A stretch of DNA of 64,000 nt from Caenorhabditis elegans (taxonomy: Eukaryota > Nematoda > Chromadorea > Rhabditida > Rhabditidae): assembly GCF_000002985.6 (NCBI RefSeq), contig NC_003284.9, forward strand, positions 2,852,001 to 2,916,000, read 5' to 3'. Positions 12,081 to 24,300 of the stretch are shown here, piece after piece; position 1 is the first letter of the stretch; each line of letters begins with the position of its first letter. The notes below the pieces were generated by a model that worked only from the letters and a program-made list of their open reading frames with translations, was not told where the DNA came from and ran no database searches. A program made the translations under genes and the position numbers.

Positions 12081-12449
12081 ATTCAATGAAGGACAGAAAT
12101 TAGATGAAACACAAGGCGGCGTCGTGTGTCGAGAAACAAATTTTTAGCGTGGCTATCGTCGATGGTTCTCGAAGAGAAACAAGGAAAGCGCCACGCCCGT
12201 TTTCTCCGCCGTTTCCTACTCGCCCAACCGACGCCGTCGCCTTTTTGTGAATCAGCCCAAACTCCCCCACCCCATTTTTTTTCTCGGTGTAGACGCTTTG
12301 CGTTTCTGGGCGGCACGCATACACGTATTCCGCATCGCCTTTTCTACTAACCGAACGACCGACTTATTTTGTGGGAAAAACGCAATATATCCATCACTAC
12401 TTGCTGTCTACAAAAACACGTCGGTTCATCGTCAACACTACTCCCGGCG
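12081..12449 (+). promoter_or_regulatory. GC-rich 5' region of the RG-rich protein gene
   Basis: This GC-rich stretch directly precedes the start at 12450 and lacks a clear trans-splice acceptor next to the ATG, so it probably contains promoter and 5' UTR. ORFs on both strands are arginine-rich composition artefacts. Inference from position and composition. Confidence 0.4.
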
Positions 12450-13471
12450 ATGAATTACGATCGTCGTTTCTCGCCGGGGGCTAACCCGGATTATTCGAAT
12501 CGAACCATGAACTACCGTGACTCGAGATCACAACAAATCACTCCACGTGGTGGCATTGATTCACGTGTTCATGCATATGGCAGAGAATACCCACCACTAA
12601 GATCCAGATCTCAAACAAATGTTGACCAAGACTACGGAGATCGCTTTTCCCAACCTGCACCATATTTTGATAATCGAGGGCTTGATCTGAAATCCAGGTA
12701 ACTTTTTTTTTTCAGAAGATTCACTGAAATTGTAATTGCTCTCTCATATTCAGAAGTAAATCATTGGACACCAGAGAGTTTCGAGGACATGATGATGGGT
12801 TTCATCGAAATGAATATCCTAATGATGGTGGAGTTGTCATCCCTATTCGCCGTGACATTGGTCGTGATCCGCAGTATGACTTCCGTTCGTCCCCTCAAAC
12901 ACGTCACAGAGATGCCGAGCCTTATGGATTTGATGATCGTCGTCCACAAGCAGGCCAAGATGTACACATTCCTTATAATCGAGATATTCAGGAACCAGTA
13001 AGGGAGCCTCTCGGAAGAGACCGTGACTTTGTTCCTAGAAGATCATTTGATGGAAGAATGGGTGACAGTCCAAAATCGTATTCTTCCCGATTTAAGGAGC
13101 AAGCTACGAGAGATCGCAGAGCCCTGGAATATGGTCGAGGAGGATTCGGAGATGATTTCGAAAGAGAAGAGTATGGAGCAGTGCAGCCATATCGTGGACC
13201 ACCTGGAGGCGTGGTAAGTAGTGGAGGTGGCGGCTACCGATCAAGCAGCCATCACCGATCTCATCACGAGTCACACGGTGGAGGACACGAGTCGTCATTT
13301 GGAGCTTCACGTGGTGCAATCACTCAACAGCCACAGGTATATCATCAGGATATGAGACCGGTTCGACCGGTGCAACACCATCGAGTGCAATGTTGTTGCT
13401 TCAAATTTGTTTGGCCACCATGGAGCTACGAACAAGCACCACCACCACAGCCAATTTACAGAAACATCTGA
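12450..13471 (+). CDS. Arg/Gly/Ser-rich low-complexity protein with Cys cluster, 321 aa, 2 exons
   Basis: Exons 12450-12697 and 12754-13471 join in phase (CCAG|GTAACT donor, TATTCAG acceptor) and give 321 residues. The protein is mostly disordered, with many RD, DR, RS and YG dipeptides, a GGGGYRSSSHHRSHHESHGGG segment and few hydrophobic stretches. The C-terminus holds QCCCFKFVWPPWSYEQ, a tight Cys/aromatic cluster that could be lipidated. Such composition is seen in cytoskeletal or RNA-associated scaffold proteins, but no domain is recognisable and I assign no function. A 3' AATAAA lies at 13662. An in-frame optional intron (13214-13336, 123 nt, strong GTAAGT donor) could remove the Gly/His segment. 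The alternative acceptor at about 12715 leads to another frame and is less likely. Confidence 0.8.
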
Positions 13472-14071
13472 AAATCTTGCTCAACCTTGACAATGTTTGA
13501 TATTCTTCATTTTAATCTGTATCTAGGCTCAATTCTTTGATTTTTGCAACTCTATTTACACCCGTGTTCCTCAATTTCTCCATTCAAATTCTCAAGTTCA
13601 CTGTCGCTGCCAATTCTTTTTTTTTCTTATTTTTTTTCCGAAATCCCACAAATAGTCAAATAATAAAAAGCATCCTAAATGATATTTCCCCAATTAATCA
13701 AGTTGGGGTCATGATACTGTTTGATAACAAGGCAAATTGTTGGCGGCGCGAAAGAAAACGAGCGAGAGAGAGAGAGAGAGAGCGTTTCCTAATTCCAATG
13801 GCCTTGTTTTGGGTTGCACGCAATCGATTCAGGGTTATCCCATTGATGTCTTTCAAATCAATTTGTTGGAGGTTTACCGTGCAAATAAAATTAGGAAAAA
13901 TAAAAAGACAAAGAAAAAGGGTTCATATATATGTTAACAAGATTTTTATTTTAAATATACAAAAAAAAGGTATTTAATTTGAACAAGTCTTAAGCCTATA
14001 TTTGAGCAAATTTAAAATTTAAAATTATTTTCGGGATACACTGTGGTTAAATTTATGACAAATCGGTTTCA
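13472..14071. other. Convergent intergenic spacer with GA repeat
   Basis: This holds the 3' UTR of the gene to the left, with AATAAA at 13662, and a (GA)n tract at about 13759-13781. The minus-strand FH3 gene ends at 14072, so the two genes are convergent. The ORF across the GA tract is compositional. Confidence 0.6.
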
Positions 14072-17000
14072 TTACAAATGATAAGTGGCTTCGCGATTTT
14101 TTGGGTTTTGGTCGGCTTCATAGTCATACAAGTAATCGAACTGGCTCAGAGCATTACGAACATCTTCTCCTGAAACTTGGTAGGTTTATATGATAATGAT
14201 TAAAAAATCTCTATGAAGTATTAATTTTACCGTTAATGCTTGGGCTCCGAAGTTTTGCACGACTATTGCTGCGAGATTCATTTGGAGTATAGTCGAACCT
14301 AAATGTGAAAATTACACATTCAAGGCAGTTCTGGGAACTTAAAATTCTATACCCCACGTGTGCTCAAAAGAACAAATTTCGTAATGGGAATCTCAAAAAT
14401 TTTTCAAGAATTTTTATGGTGTTTCAAAATTTCGAAAAAAGCCTAATTTAACTAAAATCTTAAATTTCGGTCACTTTTTGGTGGTTCAAAATTACAATAA
14501 TTTTTATATTCCTTACTTTGACGTTTTGCTCACTCTCCGTGGCCCGGCTCCGACTCCACTTTCAATATTAATCGGAACATACACCACTTGTCCATTCTCA
14601 TTACTGTATGCAACTGGCATATCGAAATCATGAGTTCCGGACATTGAGTTCTGAATTTCCAGAGGAGAGAGGGGCCGGCTGGAGCCTTCGTGATTTCCTG
14701 CTGTGGCGTACAGGGGCGCTGATACAGGACGATTTGATGTGGAGCTCTGAAAATTTTCAAACTTAAATATACCGGACCAAAACGACCGAATTTCATAATG
14801 AGACTACTCAAAAAATTTCCAAAAAAAAATTTCGAAAACATACACCCCAATTTTCCTAAAATCTGAAATTTCGCTAATTTTTCTTTGTCACCGTAGCTGG
14901 AATACACTTTTTTTGCCCTTTATGGCGTATTTTAGTAGTTCACCTATAAAGAAAAGTTGGGAACATTTGCAATTTTGAATAATAAAACGTACAGTCACTT
15001 CTCTTGGTTCCGGCGACATCATTTTTTTGTTGTACACTGAACTGACAACTGGCTGTTGTGGGAACAAATATGAAAATCCTGCGTGAGGATGCTGAGCCTC
15101 AACAATCGGAGGATCCGCAAATCGTGCTCTTGGAGAAAGTGCACTAGATAGTCGTCTAGACGGTATGTCAGCATCTTGCTTTATAATTGGTGAAACTGGA
15201 ACTGGGGACACTGCTCTGTACGGTGTTCGAGACGCTGATGATGGTGGTCGTGCAGAAACTGGTCGAAGTAGTGTTCCTGGATCATCGTCGCGGATGGCCA
15301 AGTCATGAACGCTTCGAGACAAGGTTTTCACTTGTTGGATTGGGTGATAATGGACTTGCTCTTTTTGACTGTTATTGCCAAATCGTTTCAAGCCGCGTGG
15401 CGCCATTTCAGGAGAATCATTTTCATACTCTTCCCTGCTGGAAACAAAATTTGTATACCTCGGCTGTTATCAATACTACTTTACGTACTTTTCTCTGAAA
15501 ACCATTGCACTTTCACTTTTTGCTCGCCTCATCGCACCGAACGGCTCTCTTCTCTCGGTGGCGTAACCCATTCTGGATGGTGGTATTGGAGAAGATGGTT
15601 CTGAAATTAAAATTTAGAAATCAATTCGAATTTTCAATGTTTAATCACTTACCAGCATAAGAACCATGCGATAATGTTTGTGATCTTCGGTCATAAGTCA
15701 AGCGTGGGCCGCCACCTCCTTCAAAGTAATAATTGCCGGCAGCTCTTCCACCGGAGCCAGCACCCTGCTTTCGGAATCTTTGACGTTCAACGTTTTTAAC
15801 GACGGATGTCACTGGCTGAAATAAAATAAAATAAGTTACCTTCTTCCGGCACTTTTGCCCACAAAATAAGAATTCACATTCAGGGTTCATCACTATTAAT
15901 AGGTCAAAAGGTGGAATAGCGCCAGTGGAAATTTTGTCGAAATACACTTATAGTGATCCAGAACTATCGAATATCATGATAAAACAATCCAAAAATTTTT
16001 AGAGTTTTTTTAACTGCCAAATTTTCTGTTTTAACGCAGTTTAATAAAAATGAAGAGCAAAAACCGTAGATTTTTTTGGTCGACTTCCAAAATTATGACT
16101 GAAAGAATACTGAGTAGTTATCACTATTTGACAGTAAATAAAAAATCTCAAAATTTTTTTGAGAAGTTTTCATTATGCCTTTTCTTTGCTGGAACTTTTG
16201 TAAAAAAAAATCTGAATTTGTATAACACAAGTTGGACTTTTAAAACATATATTTTGAACATATCAGCTGCTTGAATTTATTTTTGAGCAGTACCCGAGGT
16301 TCTAAGAAAATTGAAAATTTCATCAAGATTAACGGGGTACAACAGCGTTTTATCTTGGGGATTCAAAAGAAAAAGGGTATGTAGTTTAAATTATTCTATT
16401 AGGCTTTTTCGTATAACCAAACGTACCGCGGCGAAAGCTAAAAATTTCCTTTCATTATTTTACCTATTTTGATAGATACAACATGACTTTTTGTCAACGC
16501 AAGCAGACAAATTTAAAATCTTTTTGTACATCTTGAACAATACAAAACTCATATCGCAATTTATTATGCTATGAAACCTAACAGAAAATTTACCATGATC
16601 TTGGAGCTTGGAGCATGCCTCCGACTTCTTTCCGATATGCTGCTTCCGTCCACTTCAGAAGTTCCATAAATGTGGTTATGCTCAACGGTGGGTCCCGACC
16701 CTCCAACATATTGGTTCAGTGATTTCCACGCGTTCAACTCATCGATCAAAGTGTCCATTCCGCCGTAGGATGAATTCGGGTATCCAATGAGCTGGAACAA
16801 TTTGGCGTTCAGAATACGAACAATAGGTAACCTACTTTTTCGACAACTTCTGGATTGTACTGGGCTAATGACACTTCCGATTTAACAAGTGCTCTGTGCA
16901 CTGGAGTTGGTGCGCTTGCAATCAACTTGTTGAAAAGTCTAGCCACAAGGATCTGAAAATGGCGAAAATCTACGAAATGCGCCGTATTATTTTAGACCTG

Positions 17001-19053
17001 AATGTGAAGTTTCTTTGTATGAAGACCATGTTTGAGTTGTGCTACAAATATGGAAAACCTCAAATAGTCCCGATTTCTTGCTGCCAAAACAGTCAGCGCC
17101 CTCAATAAAATCACAAATCCTTGCGGTTGTTCTAGTAGCAGAAGAAGAATCTGCAGAGAACGATATTCTAATTTGTCAAACACAACGATAAACGGCAACC
17201 TCGAGTGAGTAACATTTGGAGTCCAGCTGAGGCGAATGAATAGAATACATTATGGCATCCAATCCGGTTGATGTTTCGAGAAATGACTTCCATGTTGATT
17301 CCTATGCAAGGTGATAGTTAATGGCATGAATCTTACAAATTTTCACTCACTGATTTCTCAAGTAACAGTTTGATGCTTTCAATGCAATCGGCCTCAGCAA
17401 CAGCTGCCTTTCTTTTTCGATTGGCATTTGTCGAATTTCTATTGAGCAGGTAGGAAATTTTCGATCCAGATCCTTCAACACTGTTCACAATTCCCTGCAG
17501 AACAATCACCACTTTTCCGAGTAGTTCAATCCCGTTGATAGGCTTTGATACAAACTCATGCGAAAAATGTTGAGCCCTGGAAACAATTGAAATTCATGTC
17601 GGAAGCATACGTCAGACAGGAGCAAATATTGTGGTTCGGAGGAGTTAGCTATCAGTGCGTGGGGGGGGGTGGGAGGTTTTAGAACCGGTCACTGTTGTAT
17701 TTACTTCTCAGTCGGAGTTAAATAATGGCCACGGGAGTGCACAAAGTTGAGCGCGGGAGGTACCGCCAAATGGATAATACGATACGAAAAAATGGCCAAA
17801 AAAATTTAAATAAATTTTCCTTGAGGGAATGCATTTTTTAAAAATACTAATAGAGCAACGGAAAACCTTTCTCTTTTAAGAAGTAATTGTAATACTAGCT
17901 AGTTTTTGAAACAATGCATTTTTTCGGCTAATGAATGTAAAAGAAACCTTATAAATTAATTAAAATTATGTGAACAAACAATTGAAAAACTGTTTCTGTT
18001 TCTAAAAATAATTTTTGCATTGAAAAATGTTATATCACACTTTGTCTTAAACATATCTATTAGTGATAAACTACAAACTATGTTTAAAAAAAACCGGTAC
18101 TTGTGTTTTACATGCCCTCATTTTAAAATTCTACTTAATGTTCATTCCTTTCTCCATTGAAATTTAACGTGATATTCATTTTTTTGGGCTTAAAAATGGT
18201 TATTACCTAAGCTCAAAAGTTCAAAAATATGCTACAGTGCATTGGTTTTTCCACGCATTTATGCGGAATGGTCTTGCTGCGCGCGTAATCATCATTTTTA
18301 ACAGTTTCTGTTCAAAATTTGCGTAGATCACGCGTGAAAGCACAATTAATTTGAAAGCAACAGAAATACAAAATATGAGATAAATATTTTGTGATATACA
18401 TGTGATCTACGCGAATTTTACCCAGAAACTGCTAAAAATGATGACTAAACGCGCGGCAAGACCATTCCGCATAAATCCGTCTTCCTTTAAAGTCGTAGAA
18501 GTGAAAAATCAAATGCACTGTACACGCTTAAATTTTTTATAACTATGTAATACACATGTACCAAAAATTCTAACAAATATTTTGTTAGTTGACATTGTTG
18601 CATTGTAAATAAGTTGTTAGTAAGTTGCTAGTTGATTTTAATGATACAATCGACAACTTAGGTATAAGCTGTCAAAATTGAACATTGCGCTCCAATATAC
18701 TAATAGAAAACACTGTCATTTTTGTAAATTTTAATCAAACTTTTTTTCAAATTTGTGAAGAAAGTTCGCTTGGAAAATGTTGGAACATCAACGCCAACAA
18801 AAAATTCAAAACTACTTACTTTATTGAGTCCGCTAAAATTTGGTCTTTTAAAGATAACAAAACAAATCCAGCATCTGATAAAGATATACCGCTCCCTGAA
18901 AAAAGTGCCTATTTGGTGGTGGTTTTTAAAAGTGTTCAGTTTGAATACACTCCCGTCTTGTCATGGATATATGTTTACCTGAAGGAGTCGAATCCGGATT
19001 CTGAATAAACCTCCGTAGTTGGTCGGCAAGTACACGTGGCGAGTTGACATTTC
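14072..19053 (-). CDS. Formin-like GBD/FH3 (armadillo) domain protein lacking FH2
   Basis: Exons supported in phase are 17576-17351, 17301-17200, 17150-16998, 16952-16836, 16791-16594, 15815-15653, 15600-15489, 15437-14993, 14746-14517, 14298-14231 and 14169-14072. A first exon, 19053-18978 (MDRNVNSPRVLADQLRRF...), lies 1.4 kb upstream. The N-terminal ~250 residues resemble the GTPase-binding/FH3 armadillo repeats of diaphanous-type formins: ADCIESIKLLLEKS, LETSTGLDAIMYSIHSPQLD, YSLEILLLLLEQPQGF and QILVARLFNKLIASAP. The C-terminal ~400 residues are Ser/Pro/Arg-rich and apparently disordered. There is no proline-rich FH1 or FH2 actin-nucleating domain, so an adaptor or regulatory role at the actin cortex is inference. 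Exon 1 ends in phase 1 while exon 17576 needs two bases, so at least one exon is missing. A candidate ends at 17705 (...HYLTPTE) but has no good acceptor. Confidence 0.75.
15905..16250. repeat. Family B dispersed repeat in FH3 gene intron
   Basis: The left terminus AAAAGGTGGAATAGCGCCAG near 15906 is followed by ACACTTATAGTGATCC, ATCATGATAAAACAATCC and the internal GGTCGACTTCCAAAATTATGA block near 16078. These match other Family B copies in the window. It lies within the intron between exons 16791-16594 and 15815-15653; no coding was seen. Confidence 0.65.
18232..18523. repeat. ~290-bp near-perfect palindrome (MITE-like)
   Basis: Left arm motifs, in order: ACAGTGCATT, TTATGCGGAATGGTCTTGC, GCGCGCGT, ATCATCATTTTTA and ACAGTTTCTG. 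The right arm has their reverse complements from about 18415: CAGAAACTG, TAAAAATGATGA, ACGCGCGGC, AAGACCATTCCGCATAAA and AATGCACTGT. The centre holds GCGTAGATCACGCGTG and its complement. It lies in the first intron of the FH3 gene and could fold into a long hairpin RNA. Confidence 0.8.
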
Positions 19054-21376
19054 GATCCATTATTCTCACTCGGTTCTTTTTGCCATTAACATGAGGGGAG
19101 CCAAATGTGTCGAGTCTAGTTGGGTGAGGCAGGGAAAAGGCTAAGTGGTGGTTAGGAATCAGGCTAGGTTTGTAGTGAATGCTGCTGCGAGACGCGATGT
19201 GTGTGTGTGTGTGTGTGCCAGTTGAAAGCAAACAGTACCTCCGATGAAGGCTTGAAGACTCGGGGGGGGCCTGCTGATGCTTCTGCAACCGTCCCCAATA
19301 CCGGTGAGCGGAAAGAAGTCGAGAGTTTGCCAAGAAACACTGCGACACATTGTGAACGCAAACGAGAGGGTAAACATAATGGGAAGCGGAGGTTAAGCAA
19401 CTTACTGACAGATTGGTAGGTACTCACAACCGGTAATGAGTTGCTTTCAGTTTCTGCTCACCAATCAAAATTCTTATGCGAAAATTTTTTGTTTTTTGAT
19501 CCGGCAATTAACAATGTTTTTAGCAGATGATTTTTTTTAAATAAATTAAAACGTAATAGTTTTAGTATTCTCAAAAACAAATGGTACAAACCAATAGGTA
19601 CCAAAATTTAATTTAATTCATTTTTCTACCACTGATTGCACTCATCTTCCATCTGTTAATGTTTTTGTGCTACCTTCTGATTTCTGTAAAACCTATAGTA
19701 TAATTTGAGCATAATTTCAAACTCCGAAACTCATAACATCCAATGGTATTCAATTTTTTCGGCAAATGAATGTAATAAAAACTTTGTGCACTATTTCATT
19801 CGTGAGCTAAGAAAATTGTTTGATCATTGGTAGGTAAATGGAGAAAACACCCTCTTGATTTTTGAAATATTCAGCGTCTGTAATTTTACAATTTCATAAG
19901 AGAAAAAAGAATTTATTGACTATAAAAAACTGGCAAAAAAGACCGAGTTTTTGCCACTTTTTGAGAAAACTTTAGTTATGTCGCATGTTTTAATCCTTGC
20001 AATATTTAAATATTAATTCAAAAATAATCACAGCATAAAAATCAAATAAACAATTTTTATTTGATCGACAACTTCCAAAAAGGTGGCAAAAACAGACATT
20101 TTTCCAATTTAAAATCATATAAAAATTAGATTCAAAAAATTACCATGATACTTGTTCATTTTGGCTTCATATGTATTTTGAAACAATTTCCCCACTGGTG
20201 CTACACCACCTTCAGCAATATTTGTCATAGTTTTGGTAAATTGTCAATTTCACAAAACAATTAAATATTACTTTCAAACAAATTTTAAAATATGTCGCAT
20301 TTTTCAACCCATAAGTATTTGTTTCCGTCCACCAATAAAATTGTGAGAGACGAAGCAAAAATTGAAAACTTCTTGGGTCAGGAAATTTGAGAACAAATTG
20401 ATCGAATAATTTTAGCGTACATTTATTAAAGTTGAAGTAGCGCAGGTAGGGGTTTTGTCTAAATACACTTATAAAAATCGAATATCATAATAAAATGTTC
20501 CAAAAAAATTTACATTTATGGAAGTTTTCAGTCAAAATTTTGATAAAATGCTAAATTTAAAAAAATTGCTTTGAAGGAAATTCAGAGCAATGCCGCATGT
20601 TCCGACCACAAAATGTTTTAACAAGAGTAATACAAACAAAATTAAAGTATAAAAATCGTTGAATAAAATCTTTTTTTTGCTTTTTTAATGATATATTGGA
20701 CGTTCGCATGTTGTCATAAATAATAAATTATTGAATCATTTTCTTACAATCAAACTGATTTATTTAGATACTTTGGTATGAACTGAAAAAAAGTGTTTCA
20801 CATATTTAAAAGTATGAAAAAGTGAAATGATTAAATGGGAACTGAGGTGTGGCATATTCGAGTATCGATTATCTTTTAAATTCATTGTGCTTGCTGAACG
20901 AACTGAACAAAAAAAGGGGGCAGATGGCATTTTGAATAAGACAAGTGGGAAAAGGAGCACCAAGGGTCTTCCATCCAAACTCGATAATTTCAAACAAGGA
21001 GTGGCAGTACAAAAATGAGAAGACGGACATAAAACGGATTGGGGATTGCCAACAAAATCAGAACAAGAAAACACTAAACTCAGAATGACAAAGTTGAGAA
21101 AAAAACATTATTAAGTAGTTTAGGTACATTATGGGGAAACTGTGACAAATGCGATACACACATACACAAAACGGCAACAATTTTTGGTTGGCAAGTGGAA
21201 GAGGAAGAGGATTACTGGAAGTCTAGACTTTCCAAGAAAAGGCTAGAATAAAACTTCTGACATTCAAAAAAAACATAGAATTTGGTGAGAATATTCGTGA
21301 TGGACCTCGTCGTTTCTTGATTGAGTACTATAAAAATTTAGAATAAAGGGCTTCTTTGCAATATGAAGAACACTCT
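19054..21376. repeat. Intergenic DNA with TG repeat and Family B copies
   Basis: A (TG)n tract lies at about 19197-19217. Family B sequence runs at about 19900-20215, ending CCCCACTGGTGCTACACCACC, and again at about 20430-20690, starting GTTGAAGTAGCGCAGGTAGGG. A minus-strand ORF at about 20760-21074 is probably 3'-flanking DNA of the claudin-like gene and shows no family features. No gene is called. Confidence 0.55.
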
Positions 21377-24300
21377 TTAACGTCCATAAGTCATGTATCC
21401 ATAGCCAGCAGTGTTGTATTGATTGTAATATGGGTAGCCACCATATCCAGCGTACGTGTTGTAGTTGTATGGCACAATAGTTCCAGCCCCCTTGTCATAG
21501 TAGTTTGGCATCATGTAGGCACCGTGTTTAGCTGTCAGCGCGTCCTCCTCTTCTCTCTATCAAATAATAAATTCATTAGGTTAGCTGATGTTAATCGTCT
21601 AAATAGTCAAACAATGTTCTCAATCTTCAAAGACCTATTCCGATGGGAGATGACCCAATTTTCAACAAATTAAGCAATATCTAGTGCCTGGTGGGAAGCG
21701 TTTACTATTTTATTTTGTCCATTCTAATTGATGATAGATCAATAGATAGAATAACAACAAAAACAAAAAGTGTTTTTTTTGGTAAGTGATATAAAGTTTT
21801 TAAAATAGAATGTATTGATTGGAAATGTTTTCAAATGAATTGCATAATGAAACATCTCAAAATGGCGGGTTAAAAATTTGAAAAAAATTTTCTTAAAATC
21901 TCAAATTTTGGCCATTTTTTCCGTGTTGCAGAGGTCCGAAGTTGACCTTTTGTTTTAAATTATCATCCTTTATCGCATAGTTTGGTAGTTTATCACACGT
22001 TATTTCGTTGATTGAGAGACATTTAAAGTCAATAGGTGACTAAAAATGAATTTTTATGATAAGTCAACTTCCGACCAATGCGACACGGAAAAGCGGCCAA
22101 AACTGGAGTTTTTAGCAAAAATTTTTAACCGAAATAGAAAAAATGTTGAAATACTTTTGAGAAGTTTCATTTCAAAAATTCGTTCCTTTCAGCACATTTT
22201 GAGTGTCACCGATGTGTCAAAGTTTTTTGAGAAATTTATGAAGAAATATTTTTATTTTTGAAATGAACTTTACTGTTTATTACAAGTTTCAAAAATTTGC
22301 TCAAAAACCGCTATAAAAGTCAAAATGTGTGTGACACTGCACATTTTGGGTTCAAAATAGCCCGAATCGTTGCTCCATCATTTGAGTTCAAAATTAAAAT
22401 ACAAATTTCTTCACACATTCGCGATAGAAAAAGTGACTGCAATACTGATTTTGATAGATTTTTCATATTTTGGGATCACTAGTTTTTTTTTCTAAATTTA
22501 TATAATTCGAGTTTTATGGAAGTTGTGGACTGGTATTTTTTTTTCTAACTATCATCAAAAACTAGTCTTCCAATTTTTGTTGTGTCTCTCAGCTAGAAAA
22601 TGAGCGGTGTCAAAGTAAGTTCAAAGTACACCATACTTATAAAGAAATTTCTGTGAATGTAGTTTCCGAACACGGATTGTCAGAAAATCTCATTTCATAG
22701 TCATGCATGATTGCCAAAACGGTTGCCAGCATGTCTGTTTTCGGGGAAAGTCGTAATAATTCTTCTCAAACAGTTATAAGCGGATGGTCTCTTCCTCCCC
22801 CTTCCGCGCAATCCAAGGACAACACCCTGATATTGTGTGGTACACCATCCGAAAATTCCATAGAAACCGAAAGATATTTATCCGAACGAGATAAGACTAG
22901 ACGAGGGGGGGGGGGAGGGGTGACATCTGCCACTACTAACCTTTACAGCAGCGTAGGCGAAGAACATGAAAGCACTTCCGATGACAATAAATCCGATTCC
23001 GATCCAAGAGACAATGTAAGACCATCCGTAGTTATGACGGGACGTCAATTTGAGAATCTGAAAATGAAATCAATTTGTTTTGGTTTTTTTCCTACATAGA
23101 CAATATTATAATTTCTGATACCAAACGTTTGGCGTTGTCTATTTGATAGCTCCAAGTTGTTAAACCGGTTCTGAGTATTTTGAACGAATATACTCAAATT
23201 AGAGGTGTGCGGCAAATTTGTCGAATTTGCCGAACTTGCCGTTTGCCGTCCTTGGCAAATTTGCCAAATTTGCCGCACACTCCTGACCCAAATGCGCAAA
23301 AATGAACGGATATCGTAATGAACCGTGTCAAAAATTGTAAGAACTTTAAAAAAAAATCATGGTTAAAAATTTCGAGTTTTGGCAACTTTTCTGTGTTGCA
23401 GTGGTATAAAGTTGATTGTTTTCGAATCATCATATTTTATTGCACATTTTAGTAGTCGGATTTTTTAAAATTAAAGTACATTTAGAGCCGATAGGCGGCT
23501 TTAAATGCATTTCAATCAACGACATAATGTAAGATCTACTAAATTATGCAACAAAAAAAAATGATAAAGCAATAAAAATTATTTTCCAACAACTGTGGCA
23601 CGGAGAAGCTGGTAAAATTTAAGATTTTCGACAAAATGGCCTAATTTTTTTCAAAATTTTTAACCGCCATAAAAAGTTTTTTAAGCGTTTTTATTTTTTA
23701 GGGTCTAAAAGTTGAAAATCTTTCGAACCGTTAGTCCTGCTTATTATTTTATCACTTCGATTTTTACAGTTGCAAAAAAACAATTTTTAAAATTTTATAA
23801 ACTGAAAAATAACTCTGCAATAATTTTTCTATCTTACTGATTTTCAGGCTGCAAATATCTCAGATCTTTACCAATTTTAATTTTTTAATTGAAATGTTTT
23901 TAAACGTTTAACAATTGGCAAATTTTGCAAATCGTTTTTTTCCAAATTTTTTTCCAATAAGTACCTAATTTTACTTTAAACATTTGAACTTATGTATGGC
24001 TAATTTGTTGTTTTTTTACCAACCCCTAACAAAATTGAAACAAAATTTAAAGTAGCCGGACAATTGTTTCCACAGGACTTTCACTCTTCTTCCAACACTT
24101 GATAGAAGTGTCGACATGATGACACAGGGAGAGAGTCGATTCTGCTTTGCAAATATCGGCAAACTCAAGTGACTACGCTTATCTTGGATGGCATGCCTAC
24201 GTAATTTTCACCGATTTTGTTTTTTTTGTTGTTGAAATAGTGAAATAGTGAAATGAAAATTATTTCAAGTGTTGTGGGGTAAAAAGTGATACTAAAGAAA

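Noticed and set aside
20760-21074. 104-codon minus-strand ORF downstream of the claudin-like gene
   Set aside because: No family features and no supported start; it lies where 3'-flanking DNA is expected.
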